This document shows, in pieces, positions 57,315-64,000 of a stretch of 64,000 nt of DNA; positions within the stretch are counted from its first letter, which is position 1; every line of letters begins with the position of its first letter. The DNA lies in the NCBI GenBank assembly GCA_019056595.1, contig CP036163.1, positions 1,364,001 to 1,428,000 on the forward strand. The letters run 5' to 3'. The translations under genes and the position numbers were made by a program. Source of the stretch: Pectobacterium atrosepticum (GTDB lineage Bacteria > Pseudomonadota > Gammaproteobacteria > Enterobacterales > Enterobacteriaceae). A model generated the notes under the pieces. It was given only the letters and a program-made list of their open reading frames with translations, was not told the DNA's origin and made no database searches.

Positions 57315-57348
57315 ACAAAACGGGGCGAATATTGCTATTCGCCCCGTT
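57315..57348 (-). terminator. Terminator of der
   Basis: A perfect 13-bp stem AACGGGGCGAATA (57319-57331) / TATTCGCCCCGTT (57336-57348) with loop TTGC, followed on the minus strand by TTGTC. It is just beyond the der stop. Confidence 0.85.
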
Positions 57349-57354
57349 AATAAA

Positions 57355-58842
57355 TCACTTACTTTTTTTAAGATGCGACATCAACCGTTTGCGCTTGCGT
57401 AGCTGAGTTGGCGTCAGCTTGTTGCGCTTCTCTGCAAAGGGGTTTTCCCCTTCTTTAAACTGAATACGAATCGGCGTGCCCATCACTTCCAGCGAACGGC
57501 GATAGTAATTCATCAGGTAGCGCTTGTAGGAATCCGGCAGGTCTTTCACCTGATTACCGTGGATCACCACAATCGGTGGGTTATAACCCCCAGCGTGTGC
57601 ATATTTCAGCTTCACACGACGACCGCGCACCAGCGGCGGTTGGTGATCGTCTGACGCCATTTGCATAATACGAGTCAACATCGCCGTACTCACACGACGC
57701 GTTGCACAAGAATAGGCTTCGGTAACCGACTCAAACAGGTTACCGACACCGCTACCGTGTAGCGCAGAAATGAAGTGAATGCGGGCAAAATCGATAAAGC
57801 CGAGACGCAGATCCAGCGTATCTTTCACCTGATCGCGCACTTCCTGCGACAGGCCATCCCACTTATTCATCACAATTACCAGTGAGCGCCCACTATTGAG
57901 GATAAAGCCCAGCAGCGAGAGATCCTGATCGGAAATGCCTTCACGCGCATCGATAACCAACAGTACCACATTGGCATCTTCAATCGCCTGCAACGTCTTG
58001 ATGACGGAGAATTTTTCTACCGTTTCCGTGACTTTGCCGCGCTTACGCACCCCAGCGGTATCAATCAGAATATATTCACGTTCGTCACGCACCATCGGGA
58101 TATAGATACTGTCACGCGTCGTGCCTGGCATGTCGTACACTACCACACGCTCTTCACCCAGAATTCGGTTAGTCAGCGTGGATTTACCGACATTCGGACG
58201 CCCTACGATAGCCAGCTTGATCGGCAAATCTTCAGGATTGAAATCGTCTTCCGCTTCTTCTTCGCTGGCCTGCTCTTCTGCTTCTAACGCAGCCCAGTAA
58301 GCCGCGTTCTCTTCTTCTTCGGTTAACTCGACCGGCTCTTCTATTTCATCTTGTACAAACGGCAGCAGAACGGTTTCCAGCAGCGACGTCACACCACGGC
58401 CATGAGATGCCGCGATCGCGTAGACTTCTCCCATACCGAGCGAGTAAAAATCTGCCGTGACCATATCTGGGTCAAGGCCATCGGTTTTGTTAGCGACCAG
58501 CACCGTCATCTTTTCGCGGCTACGCAAATGCTTGGCAATGCCTTCATCCGCAGGCATCAACCCCGCGCGAGCATCCACCATGAACAGCACGATGTCCGCC
58601 TCTTCAATCGCCACCAGCGATTGACCCGCCATGCGCGTTTCCACACCGTCTTCCGTACCATCGATACCACCGGTATCGACGATAATAAATTCATGCCCTT
58701 CCACTTCTGCACGACCATACTTGCGGTCACGAGTCAGCCCAGGGAAATCCGCCACCAATGCATCACGAGTGCGCGTTAAGCGGTTAAATAGCGTGGATTT
58801 CCCCACATTCGGGCGCCCGACCAGCGCGACGACAGGTATCAT
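57355..58842 (-). CDS. der: Der (EngA), double-GTPase ribosome assembly factor
   Basis: This protein is essential for 50S subunit maturation. The 495-aa product has two tandem G domains, each with a P-loop GRPNVGKST (about residues 8-16 and 212-220), DTAG/DTGG switch motifs and NKxD boxes (NKTDGLD, NKWDGL). A KH-like C-terminal domain and a basic tail ([14 protein letters not shown]) follow. Its place after bamB is the usual enterobacterial order. Confidence 0.96.
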   Translation of the reverse strand: MIPVVALVGRPNVGKSTLFNRLTRTRDALVADFPGLTRDRKYGRAEVEGHEFIIVDTGGIDGTEDGVETRMAGQSLVAIEEADIVLFMVDARAGLMPADEGIAKHLRSREKMTVLVANKTDGLDPDMVTADFYSLGMGEVYAIAASHGRGVTSLLETVLLPFVQDEIEEPVELTEEEENAAYWAALEAEEQASEEEAEDDFNPEDLPIKLAIVGRPNVGKSTLTNRILGEERVVVYDMPGTTRDSIYIPMVRDEREYILIDTAGVRKRGKVTETVEKFSVIKTLQAIEDANVVLLVIDAREGISDQDLSLLGFILNSGRSLVIVMNKWDGLSQEVRDQVKDTLDLRLGFIDFARIHFISALHGSGVGNLFESVTEAYSCATRRVSTAMLTRIMQMASDDHQPPLVRGRRVKLKYAHAGGYNPPIVVIHGNQVKDLPDSYKRYLMNYYRRSLEVMGTPIRIQFKEGENPFAEKRNKLTPTQLRKRKRLMSHLKKSK

Positions 58843-58910
58843 TGTTACAACCTCATTACTTATATTTCAATACGTTACAGCGAAACACTCGCTGACGATA
58901 AAAAGACGAA

Positions 58911-58937
58911 ACGGCCCCTGATAGTGTCAGGAGCCGT
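58911..58937 (-). terminator. Terminator after bamB
   Basis: Stem ACGGCCCCTGA / TCAGGAGCCGT (58911-58921, 58927-58937) with one mismatch, followed on the minus strand by TTTCGTCTTTTT. It lies between the bamB and der genes and may partly uncouple der from the operon. Confidence 0.6.
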
Positions 58938-58986
58938 TATGGGAACGCATCCAAAAACGCTGCGCTCCAAATCAATAAGGTGTTAC

Positions 58987-60168
58987 CTAGCGGGTGAACG
59001 CGTAGATGTCACCATTTTTCGCCTGAATCAGCAGCTTATCGCTGGCAACTACAGGCTTGCTCAGGAAACCAGAGCTATCTACTTTTTGTTGTGCGACAAA
59101 GCGGCCATCTGCTGTATTCAGCCAGTGCAGATACCCTTCGGTATCGCCCACAACCAGATAGCCGTTATACAGCGCCGGAGCCGTTAGGTTACGGTGCAAC
59201 AGATCGCTTTGGCGCCACAGGCTCACGCCGCCATTGGTGTTCAACGCAACAACGCGATCGTCCTGATCGACCAGATAGATCCGGTCACCGTCAATGATGA
59301 AATCATGCACTGAACCCAGCTCGCGCTTCCACAGAACCTGACCAGAACGCAGATCCAGCGCGGTCATGTTGCCATTGTACCCTAGCGCGTAAACCACTTC
59401 GCCCGCGACAACTGGCGTCGTGTCGACATCGTTCAGCCGATCGATTTCGGTTGCGCCACTCGGCTGTGAAATACGCTGTTGCCAGATGAGCTGACCCTGA
59501 TTGATCATCACGGCGTTCACACGACCGTTGTCACCGCCGACAATCGCCGCACCAAATGCGGTTGTCGGTGCAGATTCACCGCGCAGAGACAGCGTCGGCA
59601 TATCTAGGTTAACGCTCCACTTGATTGCGCCATCCGCCTCATTCAAGGCCTGCAACATACCGTTGCTGGTGTGAATCAGCACGACGCCATCGCTAACGAC
59701 AGGACGAGACAGCGCTTCACCTGCTACTTTCGTTTGCCATACTGGCGTACCATCTTCGGCATTCAGCGCATAGACCTGCGCCCTTTCGCTGCCGACATAG
59801 ACATTGTTACCAGAAACCGTTACCCCGCCAGACAGCAGCGCCGGATTATTACGGGAGAAGAAATTGGTCTTCTCTGACAGGTCGGCACGCCAAATCTCTT
59901 TGCCGTCACTCAGATCCATCGCTTTCACGGTGCCACGACGATCGGCGGCAAAAACGTGGTTATCCTGCCATGCTGGGTGAAGGTTGGAATAAAACTCACC
60001 AATCCCACTCCCAACCGAACTGTTCCATACCTTAGTTGGTGTGAACTGGTTTTCCACCTGCGGCAGTGGAGACATAGTGACAACATCTTCTTCGCTGTTA
60101 AACAGCGAGCATCCGCTCAGCAGGGCAACAGAAACCAGTCCTACCAAAAGTGTTTTACGCAATTGCAT
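58987..60168 (-). CDS. bamB: BamB, outer-membrane assembly lipoprotein
   Basis: This is the beta-propeller lipoprotein of the BAM complex, which helps BamA insert outer-membrane proteins. The 393-aa product has a lipobox LLSGCSLF (Cys20) and eight PQQ-like propeller blades (repeated Trp-ending segments such as GKEIWRADL, GTPVWQTKV, GQLIWQQRI). It is coupled to yfgM 10 bp upstream. Confidence 0.95.
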   Translation of the reverse strand: MQLRKTLLVGLVSVALLSGCSLFNSEEDVVTMSPLPQVENQFTPTKVWNSSVGSGIGEFYSNLHPAWQDNHVFAADRRGTVKAMDLSDGKEIWRADLSEKTNFFSRNNPALLSGGVTVSGNNVYVGSERAQVYALNAEDGTPVWQTKVAGEALSRPVVSDGVVLIHTSNGMLQALNEADGAIKWSVNLDMPTLSLRGESAPTTAFGAAIVGGDNGRVNAVMINQGQLIWQQRISQPSGATEIDRLNDVDTTPVVAGEVVYALGYNGNMTALDLRSGQVLWKRELGSVHDFIIDGDRIYLVDQDDRVVALNTNGGVSLWRQSDLLHRNLTAPALYNGYLVVGDTEGYLHWLNTADGRFVAQQKVDSSGFLSKPVVASDKLLIQAKNGDIYAFTR

Positions 60169-60178
60169 GGAATTCCTC

Positions 60179-60799
60179 TTAGCTGGACAGGTTATTCAGT
60201 TTCATACGCAGTAACGCTTGCTGTGCCTGCGATGGGTTGGAAGACAACCCTTTGTTGTAGGCATCACGCGCAGCCTGATTATCCCCTTTGCTAGCCAGGA
60301 TATCACCACGAACTTCAGCAGCCTGTGACGCCCAACCTTCCAGTTTGATGGCATCCAACGTTTTCAGCGCATCATCCGCTTTGTTTTCCTGTAGCTGAAC
60401 CCGCGCCAAACGCAGATTCACGACGGCTAGCAGGTCAGCGTCTTTAGTTTGTGACTGCGCTTGCACCAGCTGTTGTACTGCTTTAGCAAAATTTTTCTGA
60501 TCAACGTAATGACGAGCCAGTTCCAGAGAAGCCAGCGCACCATAGGTATTCTTATTCTCGGCCGTAAATTTCTCTGTTGAAGCAATCGCTTCAGCTTTAC
60601 CTTCGGCCAATTGCTCCGTCACCTGCTGATAAGACGCAGATGCAGCCTGCACGCTATCATTTTGATGGCTTTGCCAGAAACGCCAGCCAACCAATGCGCC
60701 AACGCCCAACACAACACCGACAACTAACGCCTTTCCGTTCTCCGCGAGGAAACGACGTAGTACATCAACCTGTTCATTCTCTGTGGTATAGACTTCCAC
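60179..60799 (-). CDS. yfgM: YfgM, periplasmic TPR chaperone at SecYEG
   Basis: This is a 206-aa protein with one N-terminal transmembrane helix (about residues 23-43, ALVVGVVLGVGALVGWRFW) and a periplasmic TPR-like helical domain. In E. coli it binds the SecYEG-PpiD assembly and tempers the Rcs response. It is 13 bp after hisS. Confidence 0.92.
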   Translation of the reverse strand: MEVYTTENEQVDVLRRFLAENGKALVVGVVLGVGALVGWRFWQSHQNDSVQAASASYQQVTEQLAEGKAEAIASTEKFTAENKNTYGALASLELARHYVDQKNFAKAVQQLVQAQSQTKDADLLAVVNLRLARVQLQENKADDALKTLDAIKLEGWASQAAEVRGDILASKGDNQAARDAYNKGLSSNPSQAQQALLRMKLNNLSS

Positions 60800-60812
60800 G
60801 GTGTCTCTCTCC

Positions 60813-62087
60813 TCAATCCAGTAACGTTGCCAGCCGCGATGCGACGTCGGCCTGTGCCAATGTATCCTGCTCGCCGTTGCTCAGATTTTTAACCACAACC
60901 TGACCGGCCGCCACTTCATTTTCGCCTAATACCAATGCGACGCGTGCGCCCCATTTATCAGCACGAGCGAATTGTTTCTTAAAGTTGCCACCGCCGTAAT
61001 TGGTCATCAATTTCAACTGCGGCAACGCATCACGTAATTTCTCCGCCAGTTGCATTGCGGCAATCTGCGTTCCTGCACCGGAAGAAATAAGATAAGCATC
61101 TACGCCTGGCTGTGCTTTGAAATCCGGATTCACAGACTGCACCAGCAGAACCAGACGTTCCAGACCAATCGCAAAACCGACCGCTGGCGTCGCGTGTCCA
61201 CCTAGTTGCTCCACCATACCATCATAACGCCCACCGGCACAGACCGTGCCCTGAGCGCCCAGACTGGTGGTCACCCACTCAAATACGGTGCGGTTATAGT
61301 AATCCAAACCACGGACCAGACGCGGATTAACGGTATATGGGATACCGGACTGCGTTAAAAGTTCACCCAGTGTTTCAAAGTGTGCTCGCGATTCATCATC
61401 CAGATAGTCCGTCAGCACCGGCGCATCATTCAGCAGAACTTGAATCTGTGGATTTTTCGTATCCAGAACGCGCAACGGGTTGGTGTACATCCGGCGCAGG
61501 CAGTCTTCATCCAGTTGATCTTTATGCTGTTCGAGAAACGCCACCAGCGCTTCACGATAGCGGGCACGTGCGTCTAACGAACCAATCGAGTTCAGTTCCA
61601 GCTTCACATGATCGGCGATGCCCAGTATCCGCCACCAGCGGGCCGTCATCAGGATCAGTTCGGCATCAATATCCGGCCCTTGCAGACCAAAAACTTCACA
61701 ACCCAACTGATGGAACTGGCGATAGCGCCCTTTCTGCGGACGCTCGTAGCGGAACATCGGGCCGACATACCACAGCCGCTGTTCCTGATTGTAGAGAATA
61801 CCGTGCTCAATACCGGCGCGGACGCAGCCTGCCGTCCCTTCCGGACGTAGAGTCAAACTATCGCCATTGCGATCGTCAAAGGTATACATCTCTTTTTCGA
61901 CGACATCGGTCACTTCCCCGATAGCGCGCTTAAACAGCGGCGTTTGCTCGACAATCGGCAAACGAATTTCATTATAGCCGTAGCCGCTGAGCACCTGTTT
62001 CAGGCTGTTTTCAATACGCTGCCACAATGCCGTTTCGGCTGGCAGGTAATCGTTCATGCCGCGAATGGCTTGAATATTTTTTGCCAC
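60813..62087 (-). CDS. hisS: HisS, histidyl-tRNA synthetase
   Basis: This is a 424-aa class II aminoacyl-tRNA synthetase. Motif 2 is in [19 protein letters not shown] (about residue 110), the histidine-specific block is [13 protein letters not shown] (about residue 285), and motif 3 is [12 protein letters not shown] (about residue 305). It is part of the ispG-hisS-yfgM-bamB-der cluster. Confidence 0.97.
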   Translation of the reverse strand: MAKNIQAIRGMNDYLPAETALWQRIENSLKQVLSGYGYNEIRLPIVEQTPLFKRAIGEVTDVVEKEMYTFDDRNGDSLTLRPEGTAGCVRAGIEHGILYNQEQRLWYVGPMFRYERPQKGRYRQFHQLGCEVFGLQGPDIDAELILMTARWWRILGIADHVKLELNSIGSLDARARYREALVAFLEQHKDQLDEDCLRRMYTNPLRVLDTKNPQIQVLLNDAPVLTDYLDDESRAHFETLGELLTQSGIPYTVNPRLVRGLDYYNRTVFEWVTTSLGAQGTVCAGGRYDGMVEQLGGHATPAVGFAIGLERLVLLVQSVNPDFKAQPGVDAYLISSGAGTQIAAMQLAEKLRDALPQLKLMTNYGGGNFKKQFARADKWGARVALVLGENEVAAGQVVVKNLSNGEQDTLAQADVASRLATLLD

Positions 62088-62224
62088 GTCAGTTCTCTAT
62101 GCGTTTTTCAAAAAATAAACCCGATTATAGAGGGATTGTCGTCGCATCTTCAATGCGGAGCATCCCCATCGGGTTAAGGAATCGTGAATTATGCGGGTGA
62201 CGGCATACCGTCACGCCGTCAGGG

Positions 62225-63346
62225 TTACTTATCCACCAGATTGACGGTAATACGCTGACTTTCGTCCATCATGGAGGCTTTCGCGCGAATTTTGGCTTCT
62301 AACTGATCGATCATCTGTTCGTTATCGAATCGCTCTCTCTGCCGCACGCCGTCTTCATAAAAGCCGCTCTTGTTGTGTCCACCCGTTACGCCAATAGTAG
62401 ACACCAGCGCTTCACCGGGGCCATTAACCACGCAACCGATAATCGAGACGTCCATCGGCGTGATGAGATCCTCCAGTCGTTGTTCCAATGCGTTCACCGT
62501 ACCGATCACATCAAATTCCTGGCGAGAGCAAGTCGGGCAAGCAATAAAGTTGATTCCGCGTGCGCGAATGCGTAGTGATTTCAAGATATCGAAGCCGACT
62601 TTAACTTCTTCAACCGGATCGGCTGCCAATGAGATACGCAGCGTGTCACCAATACCTTCAGACAGCAGCAGGCCGAGGCCAATAGCCGATTTCACCGCAC
62701 CACTACGTGCGCCACCGGCTTCGGTGATACCAAGATGCAGAGGCTGATCGATACGTGCTGCCAGCAGGCGATAAGATTGCACCGCAAGGAAAACATCCGA
62801 GGCTTTAACGCTGACTTTAAACTGATCGAAGTTCAGACGATCAAGAATATCAACATGGCGCATCGCCGATTCCAGCAATGCTTCCGGCGTGGGTTCACCG
62901 TATTTTTCCTGTATATCCTTTTCCAGCGAACCGCCGTTAACACCAATGCGGATCGGGATATTGTAGTAACGTGCACAGTCGACAACCGAGCGAATGCGCT
63001 CTTCGTTACCAATATTACCGGGATTGATGCGCAGACAGTCTACGCCATATTCCGCGACTTTAAGCGCGATGCGGTAGTCAAAGTGAATGTCGGCGACGAG
63101 CGGGACATTCACCTGCTGTTTGATAAGCTTAAAGGCTTCCGCCGCATCCATTGTCGGCACGGAAACGCGGACGATATCGACGCCAACACGCTCCAGCGCT
63201 TTGATTTGATTGACGGTTGCTTCAACGTCGGTGGTTCGGGTGTTGGTCATGGATTGCACCGCAATCGGCGCACCATCACCAACAGGCACCTTGCCGACGT
63301 AAATCCGTGTTGATTTTCGACGGGTTATGGGTGCAGCGTTATGCAT
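62225..63346 (-). CDS. ispG: IspG, 4-hydroxy-3-methylbut-2-enyl diphosphate synthase
   Basis: This is the penultimate enzyme of the MEP isoprenoid pathway, which needs a [4Fe-4S] cluster. The 373-aa product has the TIM-barrel N-terminal domain ([18 protein letters not shown]) and C-terminal cluster ligands in [13 protein letters not shown] and [12 protein letters not shown] (three Cys and a Glu). Confidence 0.96.
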   Translation of the reverse strand: MHNAAPITRRKSTRIYVGKVPVGDGAPIAVQSMTNTRTTDVEATVNQIKALERVGVDIVRVSVPTMDAAEAFKLIKQQVNVPLVADIHFDYRIALKVAEYGVDCLRINPGNIGNEERIRSVVDCARYYNIPIRIGVNGGSLEKDIQEKYGEPTPEALLESAMRHVDILDRLNFDQFKVSVKASDVFLAVQSYRLLAARIDQPLHLGITEAGGARSGAVKSAIGLGLLLSEGIGDTLRISLAADPVEEVKVGFDILKSLRIRARGINFIACPTCSRQEFDVIGTVNALEQRLEDLITPMDVSIIGCVVNGPGEALVSTIGVTGGHNKSGFYEDGVRQRERFDNEQMIDQLEAKIRAKASMMDESQRITVNLVDK

Positions 63347-63386
63347 TACTTCATCTCCAGCATTGCAGTCTTACCTAAACAACACG

Positions 63387-64000
63387 TTATTCTGCGGTCA
63401 ACGTCAGGCGTGCAACCTGACTGCTGCGCACGAATCGACTTAAATCAACCAGCTTACCTTGAAATTTAATCTGTACCGCAGCAGGTGCACCAATTTTAAG
63501 TTGATAGGGTGACTGACCATCCAGATTCAACGTGCTGCCATTACGCTGCATGCCGCTGAACAGTTTCTTACCGCTGACATCCGTGACTTCCAACCAGCAA
63601 TCGGCCGTAAAGGTCATCACCAATGCATGAGCTGCAGAGACCGGATTGCTATCCGCTACCGTAGCCGCAGGTGCGACTGCCCCAGCGCCTAACAATGCGT
63701 TACCCGCAGCCTGCGACTGTGTGGCATTCGCCTGTGAAGGTGATTGGCTGGACGGTACAGCAGATGATGAGGTTGTGGAAGAAGGAGGCGTTGACGGTGT
63801 CGCCGCGATAGTGGCGGAGAGATCGACTGGCGTTGAAGGAGGTGTCGCTGCAGAACCCGCCGTCGACGTTTCCTGCTGAGCACTGTTATCCATCAGCGGA
63901 ACGGACTGCCCCTCCGTTTGCGACTGCATAGAACTGGCGTGATCGACCATGCTGTTGATCTCTGCCTGCTGAGCCTGATGGTTTTGCCACCACCACGCGC
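63387..64000 (-). CDS. rodZ: RodZ cytoskeleton protein, C-terminal part
   Basis: The open minus-strand frame runs to the window end ([16 protein letters not shown] at the edge), so only the last about 204 residues are here. They include a Ser/Thr/Ala/Pro-rich periplasmic linker and the C-terminal DUF4115 domain ([37 protein letters not shown]). RodZ links MreB to the membrane for rod shape. It is the first gene of the ispG-hisS cluster. Confidence 0.92.
   Translation of the reverse strand, partial: AWWWQNHQAQQAEINSMVDHASSMQSQTEGQSVPLMDNSAQQETSTAGSAATPPSTPVDLSATIAATPSTPPSSTTSSSAVPSSQSPSQANATQSQAAGNALLGAGAVAPAATVADSNPVSAAHALVMTFTADCWLEVTDVSGKKLFSGMQRNGSTLNLDGQSPYQLKIGAPAAVQIKFQGKLVDLSRFVRSSQVARLTLTAE

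Overview
The window is chromosome of a soft-rot enterobacterium, most likely Pectobacterium. The evidence is the gene content and order: mdtABCD-baeSR-yegQ-cyaR-yegS, guaBA/xseA, rodZ-ispG-hisS-yfgM-bamB-der, a Prt1/protealysin-type metalloprotease with its emfourin partner, a secreted penicillin-V-acylase-like enzyme, and enterobacterial dispersed repeats of a kind I associate with Pectobacterium. Species cannot be fixed from sequence reading alone.

Layout. 1-15105: the 3' part of a NupC nucleoside permease, the complete RND efflux operon mdtABC with mdtD and the baeSR two-component genes (mdtC and mdtD are separated by about 400 bp of repeat-like DNA), two acetyltransferases and a glutathionyl-hydroquinone reductase. 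15106-22930: yegQ/trhP, the CyaR small RNA with a CRP site centred at -41.5, yegS, psiE, thiD-thiM under a TPP riboswitch, the aldehyde reductase ahr and a diguanylate cyclase. 22931-30664: mixed accessory chromosome (alpha/beta hydrolase, TauE-like permease, LysR regulator, DUF3750 protein, a Gly-rich secreted protein, the penicillin-V-acylase-like hydrolase, an Nlp/SfsB regulator, a RIO-type kinase).

31027-47928 is a genomic island of about 16.9 kb in the 3' end of guaA, bounded by an 18-bp direct repeat. Its backbone is plasmid-like: P4-type integrase, AlpA regulator, RepA initiator, an iteron/DnaA-box origin, an oriT closely resembling that of the IncP plasmid RP4, and a trbJ-trbK-trbL fragment. 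No relaxase or conjugation ATPase is present, so it looks mobilizable in trans. Its cargo, all on the minus strand, is a three-gene ABC-three-component (ABC-3C) conflict operon, a trypsin-like protease, a PD-(D/E)XK-like protein, a protein of unknown function, and an orphan VbhA-type Fic antitoxin fused to a HigA-like HTH domain. A 13-17 nt palindrome built on TTTAGCGGCTAAA occurs four times in the island, mostly away from promoters. A second att copy followed by an integrase remnant and a duplicate terminator just outside the left end indicates successive insertions at guaA.

47913-64000 returns to core chromosome: guaA, guaB, xseA, the protease/emfourin pair, an AraC-SDR divergent pair, an AEC transporter and the der-bamB-yfgM-hisS-ispG-rodZ cluster (rodZ cut by the window end). 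The best candidates for a little-described system are the ABC-3C operon, the neighbouring protease/nuclease genes, the VbhA-HTH fusion and the palindrome family.
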